Source of the DNA: Streptomyces sp. LBL
GTDB taxonomy: Bacteria; Actinomycetota; Actinomycetes; Streptomycetales; Streptomycetaceae
Reading direction: 5' to 3'
DNA: 64,000 nt
Assembly: GCF_029893585.1 (NCBI RefSeq)
Contig: NZ_JARXYX010000046.1
Span: forward strand, 1-64,000
This document shows positions 43,028 through 52,018 of the stretch, piece by piece. The notes under the pieces are model-generated. The model searched no databases. It saw only the letters and a program-made list of their open reading frames with translations, and was not told the DNA's origin. Made by a program: the position numbers and the translations under genes. Position 1 is the first letter of the stretch. Every line of letters starts with the position of its first letter.

Positions 43028-43900
43028 TCAGTCGGCGTAGACCTCGAACTCTCTGAGTGCCCAGCCGTACCCGCTCGTCGGCGCGCCCGTCTTGGCGGAG
43101 GCCCAGTCGTCGACGCTCAGCAGTACATAGCGGGCCTTCGTCGGCGTGAAGTTGTACGTGTGCAGTTGACCGCACGTCGTCACGCCGTAGGCAGAGCAGG
43201 TGGCGGTGCCGCCGGCGGCGGTTTCCGTGGCCACTGTGGTCCAGGTGCTGCCGTCGTCGGAAACCTTGACGGCGTAGTTCACCGGGTAGTTCTCCCAGTC
43301 GGGGTTGACCACCACGCGTCCCACGGTGGTGGCGGTGCCCAGGTCCACCCGTAGGCTCCACGGCGCGCCGCTGGTCGACTGCGCCTGTGTGGAGGGGTCG
43401 CCGTCAACGCCGTTCTCGCTGGGCTTGCCCCAGTCGATCGCCGGAGTTCCGTTGATCATGTCGACTGGCTTGGACCGGGCGACGTTCGACGCCGACGGGG
43501 GCGGTGTCGTCGACGCGCTCCAGGCCTGCGGTGCGGCGTTCATGGTGAAGTCGAGGCGGCCGCCGCCCGTCAGGTTTGCCTGGCTGAGGAACGGCTTCGT
43601 GATGTTCTTGCCGTTGAGTCTGAGTGCCTGCACGTACGGGCGGGACGCCGCGTGCGGGGACGAGATGACGAGCGGGCGGTGTGTCCCGGGGAGGTCGAGG
43701 GTGACCTTGTCGAAGAAGGGACTGCCCACGGCGTACTGGCCCGAGGCCGGGTTCACCGGATAGAAGCCCATGGCGGACAACAGATACCAGGCCGACATCT
43801 GGCCGGCGTCCTCGTTGCCGGTGAGTCCGTCCGGGGTGTTGTGGTAGTTGGCGTCGGCGATCTGCCGTACCAGCTGCTGGGTCCGCCACGGCCGGCCGGT
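43028..43900 (-). pseudogene. GH92 alpha-mannosidase C-terminal part with F5/8-type carbohydrate-binding domain
   Basis: About 290 residues. TPDGLTGNEDAGQMSAWYLL followed by SAMGFYPVNPASGQYAVGSP is the hallmark of GH92 exo-mannosidases and contains the general-base region. A C-terminal discoidin-like domain follows (PSENGVDGDPSTQAQSTSGA, then RVDLGTATTVGRVVVNPDWE). The N-terminal two thirds and the secretion signal are missing. The break at about 43900 is shared with the truncated AbiEii-like gene, so one recombination event removed the ends of both. Confidence 0.75.
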
Positions 43901-44655
43901 CCCGGCAGCTGGAATGCCTGGGGGAGCTCAAGATCAACCCCAGGGGTGGCGGTGAGCCGCCGACGGCGGGCCTCGGTGCGCAGGGCGAGCTGGGCGTAGC
44001 GGCCGTCGAAGGCTTCGCGCTGGCTGATGAGGAGGATGTCCGCCAGATCGCGGTAGCGGCTGGAGGGAGATCCCTTGTGCCGCTCGTACATCGCGCAGAC
44101 CTTGTCCGCCAGGTGGTTGACGATCGGGTAGAGTTTCGCCTCGGGCCAGTCGGCGGGCCAGGCGAGGTCGATCAGGGGCGTGATGCGGCGTACGTCGGGG
44201 GTCGCGCTGGGAGCGTGCCCGGTGACCACGTCCACTTTCACCACGCCGACCTCGTGGGTACCCATGTGCACGCGGAAGACCTGCTTCGCGCCGGCGGCCC
44301 CGTTCTCGTGCATCGACGTCCGGGCGGGCGTGAAGCTCAGGTAGTCGTCCAGGTCGTGCGCGGCAGCCTTGAGCAAGTCGGTGACTGCTTCGCCGATTCC
44401 GCCCCCGGTGTTGCTCTGGATGTCGATGTCCTGGCTGAGCCGGGCCGCCGCGGCGTACCGCATGAGCAGCGCGTGACCGCCCTTGACGATCCAGGCATCG
44501 GGCTGAGCATGGAACACCCGGGCCACCAGGCGGCTGAAGAAGTAGGAGCTGAGCACGTCGGCCACGGGCAGGCCCTCGCTGCGCGCCAGGAGCTGTGCTT
44601 TGTGCTTGAGCGCGCCGTAGAACGCGGTGGGGCTCGTATAGGTCTCTCGTGCCAT
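43893..44655 (-). pseudogene. AbiEii-type nucleotidyltransferase toxin, C-terminally truncated
   Basis: From the ATG at 44655 (AGGAGCAAG upstream) the frame encodes about 254 native residues. The nucleotidyltransferase core is WIVKGGHALLMRY followed by LSQDIDIQSN, the GG and D-x-D motifs of AbiEii toxins. VVKVDVVTGHAPS and HLADKVCAMYERH are also typical. After QAFQLPGPAG the frame enters antisense-out-of-frame GH92 sequence, so the last helices are lost. In type IV toxin-antitoxin pairs this protein blocks growth; whether the shortened form is active is unknown. Confidence 0.75.
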
Positions 44656-44776
44656 CTTGCTCCTGTAGCGCGCGGACACAGACATTCAGCCTATGTCCGC
44701 ACGCGTGAGCGAGTAAGCCGGATAACCGCCCTGCGCGGGCAAAGCGTTGAGGGCCGGACGCCCCGTGCCTGGCCCT

Positions 44777-45445
44777 TCAGCCCCCCACCGGTACAGGTTC
44801 CGACTCGCCGGCGTCGGCCAGCAGACGGCTGAGCAGGTCATGACCTGACGCGGACGCGGGCAGGCCGTATGCCGAAACGAACCCGGTAACCTGCTGCGCC
44901 ACAGTCCGCAGATCGACGAGCCCGAGGCGTGCGGCATCGGCCACCACGCCCCCGATATGGCCGCCGTCCAGACCGGCGTGCAGCAGATCCGTGATGGTTC
45001 GTCCGGGGGCAGTGACCGGCAGGCCGTCAACGACCGTGATCTGTGCGGGTTCCGGTCCGGGACCGGGGTGCAGGCGCACCCCCGCCTCGGACGGCCCACG
45101 GTCGTCGGCGAACATCTCCACGGTGCCGACGGGCAGATCGCCCAGCCCGTGCAGGCGGCAGGCTGAATTATGGGAGATGACACCGGAGTTGCCGGTCAGA
45201 CGCTGCCAGGCAAGCCTTTCCGGTTCCAACTGGAGCCAGGCCACCTTGATGTCCAGATGCGGGGGCAGAGGCGCTCCGGCGAGCTGGAACACGCCTACTC
45301 CTGCAACCGTCAGAACGTCCGAATGAGCCAGAGCGTCGAGGGATGCCGCCTCCACGCCCACCTGTTCGGCCTGCTCGGCCGTGATCAGGCCCCACTGCTC
45401 AGCCGTCACACGGCCGAGCTTCACCAGCGCATCGACGTTGTCCAC
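44777..45445 (-). CDS. AbiEi-type antitoxin/regulator
   Basis: A 222-residue protein starting at the GTG at 45445. The N-terminal HTH-like region (GRVTAEQWGLITAEQAEQVG) and the body (VISHNSACRLHGLGDLPVGT, then TAPGRTITDLLHAGLDGGHI) match AbiEi antitoxins, which repress the operon and counteract the AbiEii nucleotidyltransferase. The toxin gene starts 122 bases downstream. The antitoxin looks full length while its toxin is broken. That is the safe direction of decay for such a pair. Confidence 0.8.
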   Translation of the reverse strand: MDNVDALVKLGRVTAEQWGLITAEQAEQVGVEAASLDALAHSDVLTVAGVGVFQLAGAPLPPHLDIKVAWLQLEPERLAWQRLTGNSGVISHNSACRLHGLGDLPVGTVEMFADDRGPSEAGVRLHPGPGPEPAQITVVDGLPVTAPGRTITDLLHAGLDGGHIGGVVADAARLGLVDLRTVAQQVTGFVSAYGLPASASGHDLLSRLLADAGESEPVPVGG

Positions 45446-45489
45446 CTGTCCATCATCGCAGCCCGGAACCCGGCCGCTACGCTGACGTC

Positions 45490-45715
45490 ATGCGTATCGG
45501 GGAGGTGCTGAACCGCTGGGGCGTTTCCCTCACCGTAACCGTCATGATCACCGCGCAGGCCCTCACCACAGCAGTAGCGTTCATCGACGAGTACCGCCAG
45601 GTGTTCGGGGCCGAGCCGATCTGCCGGGTCCCGACCGACCACGGACTGAAGATCGCAACGAGCACCTACTACGCCGCCAGGAACCGCGAGCTGAGCGCCC
45701 AGTCGGGTTCCTGCC
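45490..45715 (+). pseudogene. IS3-family transposase OrfB fragment
   Basis: VAFIDEYRQVFGAEPICRVP followed by TDHGLKIATSTYYAARNREL is the N-terminal signature of IS3-group OrfB proteins. Only about 50 recognisable residues remain. At about 45715 the sequence switches to the inverted IS256 fragment. No OrfA or terminal repeat is visible. Confidence 0.65.
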
Positions 45716-46004
45716 GGCCGCGTCGTGCTTGTCGTAGCCGACGTGATCGGTGATCTCGCCTTCCAGGGCGGACTCCAGCACCCGCTTCGTCAGCTGCTGC
45801 AGCAGCCCGCCCTGCCCGGTCAGCTGCAGCCCCTCCGACCGGGCACGCTCCACCAGCATCGCGACGAGCTGCTCGTCGGGCACGGGCACAGGCTGCCCAA
45901 TCTGGGCACTCTCGACAGGCTCCACGGTCTGCAACTCCAGGGCGGTATCAGCCATTTGATATCTCTCCCATGATCGTCGGGCCCGCCATTAGATTTACAC
46001 TCCC
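45716..46004 (-). pseudogene. IS256-family transposase, N-terminal fragment with right terminus
   Basis: Encodes the first 80 residues of a transposase (EQLVAMLVERARSEGLQLTG, then LLQQLTKRVLESALEGEITD). These are nearly identical in this part to the complete IS256 copy at 50678-51970. The terminal sequence ending ACACTCCC at 46004 matches that copy's terminus (GACACTCCC). Everything beyond residue 80 is gone, replaced by the IS3 fragment. It is a separate, older copy of a related element. Confidence 0.75.
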
Positions 46005-46005
46005 G

Positions 46006-46098
46006 AACCTGGCCGTCGACGAGACCGAACGCACCGCCCTGGTCCGGCTTGCCGACGTTTGCGACGGCTGGGAGGTCATCTACGAGCCCGCGTCCTGA
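46006..46098 (+). pseudogene. Orphan C-terminal coding fragment
   Basis: Immediately outside the IS256 terminus, NLAVDETERTALVRLADVCD and GWEVIYEPAS precede a stop at 46096-46098. Codon use is native-looking. It is probably the tail of a gene cut by the IS256 fragment. The rest is not in the window. Confidence 0.5.
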
Positions 46099-46166
46099 TC
46101 CACCGCTGGGCCCCGGTGCGGCGGCTGTGAGCGCACGCCTCGTTGCCTGTGCGGCCGGACCAGTGC

Positions 46167-47642
46167 TCAGCTGCTTGGCGTTGTGGCTGTTGTGGGCTGG
46201 TTGTTGATCCAGGACAGGCCGCCGAGGTCGAGGTGGTGGCGGGCGCGGGTGACGGCGACGTAGGCGAGGCGTGCGTCGGTGTCGCTGACGGGTTCCGGGA
46301 TGGGGTGTCCCTGGTCATCTAGGTGGTCGGTGTCTTTCGGGGGTGGGAAGTCGTTGCCGATTTGGACGGTGGGCCAGTCGCGGCCTTTGGCGGTGTGGGC
46401 GGTGGAGACGGTCACGTCGGCGTGGGTCTCGTCGGAGAGCTGGTCGACTGCGGTGAGGATGGCATCGGTGCCGTGGGTGTCGATGAGGTCGACGAAGGGC
46501 TGCAGGTCGCGTCCGGCGGGGTCATAGGCGGCGTAGTCCTGCAGCTCTCCCCAGGAGGGAAACAAGACGAGTTCGGGGTGGGTGGTGCGCCGGCCGTCTT
46601 TGAGGTCGCGGGCGGCGAGGGCGAGGGCGGCCAGTTGCCGTCCGCCGCGGGTGAGGGCGACGCAGTGGCCGGCGGCGAGCAGGCGCATGACTTCGGCCAT
46701 GGCGCCGATGTTGGTGCGGCACAGCACCGCATCCGGCCGCTCCAGGCCACCGACACCAGTCGTGATCGTGTTGGTGCCGGTGAGGCGGATGGGGGCGTCG
46801 GTGAGGGTGAGCCACCGGTTGGCCTCTTCGGCGATCAGGGGGCCGAAACGGAAGGAGCGGGTCAAAGTGAGGGCGGTGGCGTCGAAGCCGGTCATGACGT
46901 CCCGGGCGCCGCGCCAGCCGTAGATGGCCTGGGCGGAGTCGCCGACCATGACGAGCTGGGTGTGGGGGCGCTGGGCGGTGAAGACTGCCTCGAGGACCGG
47001 GTTGGTGTCCTGGGCCTCGTCCAGGAGGAGGAAGTCGGCCTCGAGCCGCGGCTCGGTCAGGGCCCACATCTTCAGGTAGTGGTCGTGTTCGAAGCGGACC
47101 ATCCCGTGGTCGGAGTGGTGCAGGTCCGCCCACGCCTTGTGGGCGAACGGCAAGACCTGCTCGGCGAGATGGGCATGCTCGCCGGATGCCGTCAGGCCGC
47201 GCAGATGCGGCACATGGTGGTGGGCCAGGGTGCGGTCGGCTGATTGGCAGTAACGGGTCACGGTGCGCAGCACGGTGTGGGAGAGCACGCGAGCACTGAT
47301 CTCATGATCGCCGATGCGCAGCGGCCGGGTGATGCCGAGGGCCTGGCCGGTCTTCCAGGCGGGCTGGCGGGGGCTGTTGAGCCGGCTGGTGTAGCGATGG
47401 CCGACGGCGGCGTAGGCCGTGGCGTGGGCGGTCTTGCACGCCACGGTGCGGGGGAAGCGGGTGGCGGCATCTTGTGCGATGGCCTTGTTGAAGGCGAGGT
47501 AGCGGCCCCGGCGGCGAGTGTCGGCCGCGAGCAGGCCGAGGGTGCTGGTCTTGCCGGTCCCGGCGCCGGCCTGCAGGACGAGATGGTGACCGGCCCGGAA
47601 GGCGTCCACGGCATGGACCTGTTCGTCGGTGGGCGTGTGCAA
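46167..47642 (-). CDS. UvrD/PcrA-like superfamily 1 helicase
   Basis: A 491-residue SF1 helicase-like protein. Motif I is VLQAGAGTGKTSTLGLLAAD, motif Ia-like TVACKTAHATAYA, motif II DFLLLDEAQDTNP, motif III MVGDSAQAIYGWRG, motif IV near TRSFRFGPLIAEEANR, motif V VSTAHTAKGRDWPTVQI and motif VI LAYVAVTRARHHLD. It is shorter than UvrD and lacks the 2B subdomain. A TTG at 47642 with GGAG upstream is the likely start. It follows two conserved hypothetical genes on the same strand, a grouping seen on actinobacterial plasmids and islands. Confidence 0.87.
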   Translation of the reverse strand: MHTPTDEQVHAVDAFRAGHHLVLQAGAGTGKTSTLGLLAADTRRRGRYLAFNKAIAQDAATRFPRTVACKTAHATAYAAVGHRYTSRLNSPRQPAWKTGQALGITRPLRIGDHEISARVLSHTVLRTVTRYCQSADRTLAHHHVPHLRGLTASGEHAHLAEQVLPFAHKAWADLHHSDHGMVRFEHDHYLKMWALTEPRLEADFLLLDEAQDTNPVLEAVFTAQRPHTQLVMVGDSAQAIYGWRGARDVMTGFDATALTLTRSFRFGPLIAEEANRWLTLTDAPIRLTGTNTITTGVGGLERPDAVLCRTNIGAMAEVMRLLAAGHCVALTRGGRQLAALALAARDLKDGRRTTHPELVLFPSWGELQDYAAYDPAGRDLQPFVDLIDTHGTDAILTAVDQLSDETHADVTVSTAHTAKGRDWPTVQIGNDFPPPKDTDHLDDQGHPIPEPVSDTDARLAYVAVTRARHHLDLGGLSWINNQPTTATTPSS

Positions 47643-47727
47643 CAGGAGCTCCGCGATAGAGAAGAGAGACCGAAAGGGCAGGGGCGGCTGCAGCGGCCTG
47701 CGTCGGTGTGCTGCAAGGGCGCCGGTG

Positions 47728-48210
47728 TTACGGCGCCGGTGTGTGGCGGTACGGACGGCTGTGCAGGAGGCTGGCCACGCTGGTCAGGACTTTTTCGGGC
47801 GTGTGGTGCGCGAGCAGACCCTCGAGCCGGGTCGTCAGGAGTCGGGCGCGGTCCTGTTCGTCCCGGGCAAGAGCCTCGCTCACACGGCGTCGCAGCACGT
47901 CCTGGGGCCGCTGCCCAGTGGCGGCCGCGGCCTGGCGCAGGGCCTGGTCGGCGGTGTGGGGGAGTGCCACGTTGAGCATCACCCGACCGCGCCGGTCCGG
48001 GTAGTGCGTGGTCAGGACGTCGATGGGCAGCAGCGCATCCAGTCGGCGCCGCAGCGTGTGGAGGGCGCCGCCGCGGCTGCGTGCGCCGTGGACTGCCATC
48101 AGCCGGGTGCGGTCCGCGTTCGTCGCCACCGGCACACTGCGGCACGCGCGCCGGAGCTCACCGGGCGTGATGGGCCTGGTCAGAATGATCTCGACGGCAT
48201 GGTGCGCCAT
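47728..48210 (-). CDS. Conserved hypothetical protein of a plasmid-like operon
   Basis: I do not recognise a family. The 160-residue protein is Arg-rich and mainly helical: TPGELRRACRSVPVATNADR, then GGALHTLRRRLDALLPIDVL, HTADQALRQAAAATGQRPQD, and a C-terminal LEGLLAHHTPEKVLTSVASL. Its start (ATG 48210 or GTG 48213) overlaps the stop of the DUF6083 gene, so translation is coupled. The UvrD-like helicase gene begins 85 bases downstream. The middle of the protein resembles a ribbon-helix-helix-like DNA-binding segment, weakly. Confidence 0.6.
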   Translation of the reverse strand: MAHHAVEIILTRPITPGELRRACRSVPVATNADRTRLMAVHGARSRGGALHTLRRRLDALLPIDVLTTHYPDRRGRVMLNVALPHTADQALRQAAAATGQRPQDVLRRRVSEALARDEQDRARLLTTRLEGLLAHHTPEKVLTSVASLLHSRPYRHTPAP

Positions 48211-49094
48211 CACGGCCGCACCCCGTGCCGTGCGGCAGGCCCGGGACGGCGGCGGGCAGCGGCAGGCAGACGGCTGTGGATGTGGTCATGGTGGCGCAAC
48301 GGGTCGAAAGGCTCCCACTCGGACACCGCCAGGTCGGCGGCCGTGGACGAAGTGGCGTGCTGCGCACAGCGCTGGGCGCGCCAGCGCAGTTGCTCGGCGT
48401 AGGGGAGGGGGCCGAGGTCGTAGACGGCCATGACGTCAGCGGGCAGAGCCAGTTGACCGCTTTGGGCGGTGGCTGGCATGAGCGTCCAGACGCCGCCCGG
48501 GGCGTCGGAGGTGAGTACGGGGCTGGTGCAGCGGTGGCGGTGTCGGGTCTGGGCGACGCACTGGATCTCGTCCACCGGCCGGGATGCGAGGTAGCGGACG
48601 TACAGCAGTTGCACGATGGGCCGGGCCGGGCGGCAGAGGACCGGTTCAGGCGTCTGGCCGGGCGGTGAGGCCGGGGGAGGGGCGAAGAGGCCGGCGTCGA
48701 TCAGGCGGCGGGAGCGCACGGCCAGCGACCGGCGCAGCCCGGCCAGCTTGGGTGGAGGCGGGGGTGTCTCGCGGGCGGGGCAGAGGATGGCGTGCGGCAG
48801 ACGGCACCAGCGGCTGCCGTCTCCGGCCGGGTGCGCCACACCACAGCTGACGTGCCAGCGGCAGGCTTCGGGCACTTGGGCGGCGGGCAGTTCGTGCGGG
48901 TGCAGAGGGACCGGGTGCTGATCGCTGCGGTGGTACCACTCGATCGGGTTGCCGCAGTCGCGGCACTGGCCGCTTTGGCCGCAACGCAGCAACCGGGTCG
49001 GGCTGCCGGGGGTGATCTGCAAGGAGCGGCGCATGCGGTGAGCAGGGACCGGGCTGGTGTCCCGATGACGGGGGGCGGGAGATGGGCAGTGCAT
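48210..49094 (-). CDS. DUF6083-type zinc-ribbon protein
   Basis: About 294 residues from the ATG at 49094. RCGQSGQCRDCGNPIEWYHR is a Cys-rich knuckle, followed by HPHELPAAQVPEACRWHVSC and DGSRWCRLPHAILCPAR. This is the pattern of the Streptomyces DUF6083 family. The C-terminal half (YVRYLASRPVDEIQCVAQTR, then YDLGPLPYAEQLRWRAQRCA) holds further Cys/His. It heads a run with the 160-residue protein and the helicase. An upstream TTG at 49169 and a downstream ATG at 49034 are alternative starts. Confidence 0.72.
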   Translation of the reverse strand: MHCPSPAPRHRDTSPVPAHRMRRSLQITPGSPTRLLRCGQSGQCRDCGNPIEWYHRSDQHPVPLHPHELPAAQVPEACRWHVSCGVAHPAGDGSRWCRLPHAILCPARETPPPPPKLAGLRRSLAVRSRRLIDAGLFAPPPASPPGQTPEPVLCRPARPIVQLLYVRYLASRPVDEIQCVAQTRHRHRCTSPVLTSDAPGGVWTLMPATAQSGQLALPADVMAVYDLGPLPYAEQLRWRAQRCAQHATSSTAADLAVSEWEPFDPLRHHDHIHSRLPAAARRRPGPAARHGVRP

Positions 49095-49254
49095 GCGCGC
49101 GAACCTGCCAGCCGACACGCCGAACCTGTGGCAGCGCTGCCGCCGGATCGCCCACTCGGCCTCACCCAATAAGACGGAAGTGCGAGTAGCCGACCGCGTG
49201 TTCGGGATGGTCTCGCCGGTTTGGGTGATCTACGGCAGCCGCCCGGGCGGGCTG

Positions 49255-49518
49255 TCAGTCCCCGCTCGGCCCGGGCAGGTCATGCCCGCGGCACAGCGTC
49301 GCGAAGAGCTCGTCGAACGGGGTGCCCAGGGTGTGGGCAAGGGCGTGCCAGGTCTTCAACGTGCCGATCGTGCGGCCCTGCTCGATCTCGATGACGGTGC
49401 GTCTGGCCAGGCCGCTGCGGGCGGCGAGCTCGTCGTAGCTCCACCCGCGCGCGGCTCGCAGACGCGCGAGCTCCAACCGCAGCGCGTCGAGGTCCGGATC
49501 GGGCGGCAAGATCGTCAC
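49255..49518 (-). CDS. Small XRE-family regulator
   Basis: An 87-residue single-domain HTH protein starting at the GTG at 49518. DALRLELARLRAARGWSYDE, then LAARSGLARRTVIEIEQGRT and LKTWHALAHTLGTPFDELFA are the full Cro/C1 fold. Three copies of an 18-base site lie directly upstream, in the gap shared with the divergent Cys-rich gene. It is probably the repressor of both and acts like a plasmid or phage copy-control or entry regulator. Confidence 0.85.
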   Translation of the reverse strand: MTILPPDPDLDALRLELARLRAARGWSYDELAARSGLARRTVIEIEQGRTIGTLKTWHALAHTLGTPFDELFATLCRGHDLPGPSGD

Positions 49519-49531
49519 CCGTCCATCCGAC

Positions 49532-49615
49532 GGTGCAGACCCCTGCCCTGTCAGTGCAGACCTCTGCCCTATTTTCCCAGGTGACGGCAGCCGCGAGAGG
49601 GCAGAGGTCTGCACT
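49532..49615. promoter_or_regulatory. Array of three GTGCAGACCTCTGCCCT sites
   Basis: Site 1 GGTGCAGACCCCTGCCCTG (49532-49550), site 2 AGTGCAGACCTCTGCCCT (49553-49570), and site 3 the exact inverted copy AGGGCAGAGGTCTGCACT (49598-49615). Sites 1 and 2 are 21 bases apart, two helical turns. The array sits between the XRE start and the divergent Cys-rich gene, so it is a likely operator set for the XRE protein. Confidence 0.75.
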
Positions 49616-49682
49616 ACGGTGGCGGCCGCCCCCACACCCCAGAGCGGGACCAGCGCGGACACAACCGGAGGAACACGCGCCC

Positions 49683-50640
49683 ATGAGGCTGCGCACAGCA
49701 TGTCCGGCGACACCACGCGCCTGGACCGTGGAACTGCGCTCGCATGCCGGCGGCCTCGTCCTCATCTGCCGGCACTGCCCGCACTCCATCACACCGATCA
49801 CCGCGGTCTCCGCTCGTTCGACTGCCCTGGCCCACCTCGCCCGGCACGTACGCGGTGACCTGCGTCCCCCGCACCTGCGGATCTGCCAGTGCCACGAATG
49901 CGGCTGCCGCTGGCACCCACGGCACCGCGGCTGCGCCGGCCCTATCCGCCTTCTCCTCGCATGCGAACGCGGCGGACGGCTGTGGCGGCTCACCGACGCC
50001 TGCAGCGCCTGCGCCGCTGTGACGGCACGGGCCGCCGTCGTACCGGACACCGCCCTCGCCCGGGCGCCGCAGCCACCGGCGGCCGCTCGGCAGCGCAGAC
50101 GTCCCAAGGGGCCGGGGGAGCGGATCCGGGTCCGCGAAATGCTCAGCTACCTCGCCGCTGCACTCCCAGAGAGCACCTCGGCTGCCGCACGCCTGCTGGC
50201 ACTGCAGTGCGCACTGCGGATGAACACCCACATGCGAGTCCGGCTGTCCAAGGGCGTGCTGCGCAGCCTCCGCCTCGACACCGCCGAGGGCCCGTGGAAC
50301 GAGCTGGAGCACGCACGATGGCTGCGTATGGCTCCCGGAGGTGCAGCCAACGAGATTGCCGCTGAACTTCTTGATCTCACGCTGCTCGGCCAAGCTCCAG
50401 CCCGCCCCGACCGAAGACGTGCCGCGGACTGGGCCCTGCGCGCCAGTTCCTCAGCAGCACGGGCTATCGGGCCGCTGCCCCGACTGGCCAGCGTGTACCT
50501 CGCGGCGAACACGGACCCGGAACTCGGCACTGGCCCGGGCGACCTCGAGCAGATGGCGCGCGCCTGCGGTACCCGGCCCGCGGAACTGGCCAGCCCGCTC
50601 GATCAGCTGGCGAGAACAAGATTGCTGGGGTCATGGCAGG
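49683..50640 (+). pseudogene. Cys-rich conserved protein gene, split by IS256
   Basis: The ATG at 49683 has CCGGAGGAA upstream. The encoded protein has Cys clusters CRHCPHS, CQCHECGCRW and CSACAA, suggesting a zinc ribbon. A long helical region (RVREMLSYLAAALPESTSAA, then LLALQCALRMNTHMRVRLSK) and a winged-helix-like end follow. At 50640 it runs into the IS256 left end. The frame resumes exactly after the element's right copy of TCATGGCAGG and continues to a stop at 52124-52126, adding about 33 residues. The unsplit protein would have about 352 residues. Confidence 0.75.
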
Positions 50641-52018
50641 GTGTGTCAATTTAACGGCTGATCTTGGTTGTTGAAGGTCAGCTGTTGCTAGGCGTGAGGC
50701 GGCCCTCGAAGGCGATCTGGAAGGCGTTCAGGGGTGCCTTCCAGCGCATGGTCCACCGCTTGCGGCCCTTGCCGGTCGGGTCCAGGCTCATCAGCGCCAT
50801 GTAGATGCACTTCAAAGCGGCGGCCTCGTTGGGGAAGTGCCCGCGGGCGCGGACGGCCCTGCGGATGCGGGCATTGACGCTCTCGATCGCGTTCGTGCTG
50901 CAGATGACCTTGCGTATCTCGACGTCGAAGGAAAGGAAGGGCACGAACTCGGCCCAGGCGTCCGACCACAGCTTCACGATCGCCGGATACTTCACTCCCC
51001 AGGACTCCTGGAACTCCAGGAACCGCTCCGTCGCCGCGTCCTCGCTGGGTGCGGTGTAGACGGGCTTGAGTGCCTTGGCAACCTTGTCCCAGTCCTGGCG
51101 GGCCGCGTAACGGAACGAATTGCGCAGAAGATGAACCACGCACGTCTGGACAATCGTGCGAGGCCAGACGGTTTCCACGGCCTCGGGTAGGCCCTTGAGC
51201 CCGTCGCAGACCAGCATCAACACGTCGTCCAGGCCGCGGTTCTTCAGCTCAGTGAACACATGCAGCCAGTACTTGGCGCCCTCGCCGCCGTCGCCGGCCC
51301 AGATGCCGACGATGTCGCGGGTGCCGTCCACGGTCACCGACATCACCACGTAGATCGGACGGTTCGCGACCTTCCCGTCCCTGATCTTCACGTTGATGGC
51401 GTCCACGAACAGGACGGGGTAGACGCGGTCGAGGGGCCGGTTCTGCCATTCGGCCATGCCGTCCATGACCTTGTCGGTGATGGTGGAGATGGTCTGTTTG
51501 GACACCTCCGCTCCGTAGACCTCGGCGAGATGAGCGGCGATCTCCCCGTGAGTGAGGCCCTTCGCGGACAAGGAGAGCACCATCTCGTCGACGCCGGTCA
51601 GACGCCGCTGCCGCTTCTTGACGATCTGCGGCTCGAAGCTGCCGGCGGTATCGCGCGGCACCCTCACCTCCACCGGGCCGACATCGGTCAGCACGGTCTT
51701 CGCCCGGGTCCCGTTGCGGCTGTTGCCGTTGTTCTTCCCGGCCGGATCGTGCTTCTCGTAGCCGACGTGGTCAGTGATCTCGCCCTCCAGGGCGGACTCC
51801 AGCACCCGCTTGGTCAGCTGCTGCAACAGCCCGCCCTCGCCGGTCAGTTGCAGACCCTCGTTACGGGCACGGTCAACCAGCATCGCAACGAGCTGCTCGT
51901 CCGACACCACACTCGTCGGTGCCTGAACCACCTGCTCGGCCTGCTCGTTCTCCACGGCGGTCTCCGTCATCAGACGCATCTCCTTGATCATCAGATCCGC
52001 CGTTGATTAGACACTCCC
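50641..52018 (-). mobile_element. Intact IS256-family insertion sequence
   Basis: Imperfect terminal inverted repeats begin GTGTGTCAATTTAACGGCTG at 50641; the other end, read on the minus strand from 52018, begins GGGAGTGTCTAATCAACGGC. Both sides carry TCATGGCAGG (50631-50640 and 52019-52028), a 10-base target duplication or an 8-9-base one extended by chance. The clean duplication and complete transposase indicate recent insertion. It splits the plus-strand gene that starts at 49683. Confidence 0.85.
50678..51970 (-). CDS. IS256-family (mutator-type) transposase
   Basis: A 430-residue transposase with all DDE residues: VLFVDAINVKIRDG (first Asp), LMLVCDGLKGLPEAVE (second Asp) and CSTNAIESVNARIRRAVRAR (Glu). 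The CVVHLLRNSFRY segment is the family-typical C-x2-H box between them. The start MTETAVENEQ at 51970 is chosen. The N-terminal 80 residues closely match the fragment at 45716-45955. The element looks functional. Confidence 0.95.
   Translation of the reverse strand: MTETAVENEQAEQVVQAPTSVVSDEQLVAMLVDRARNEGLQLTGEGGLLQQLTKRVLESALEGEITDHVGYEKHDPAGKNNGNSRNGTRAKTVLTDVGPVEVRVPRDTAGSFEPQIVKKRQRRLTGVDEMVLSLSAKGLTHGEIAAHLAEVYGAEVSKQTISTITDKVMDGMAEWQNRPLDRVYPVLFVDAINVKIRDGKVANRPIYVVMSVTVDGTRDIVGIWAGDGGEGAKYWLHVFTELKNRGLDDVLMLVCDGLKGLPEAVETVWPRTIVQTCVVHLLRNSFRYAARQDWDKVAKALKPVYTAPSEDAATERFLEFQESWGVKYPAIVKLWSDAWAEFVPFLSFDVEIRKVICSTNAIESVNARIRRAVRARGHFPNEAAALKCIYMALMSLDPTGKGRKRWTMRWKAPLNAFQIAFEGRLTPSNS

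Noticed and set aside
45716-52018. The two IS256 copies as ends of one composite transposon
   Set aside because: The left copy is a truncated, diverged remnant while the right copy is complete and has its own target duplication, so the 45.7-52 kb block did not move as a unit with both.
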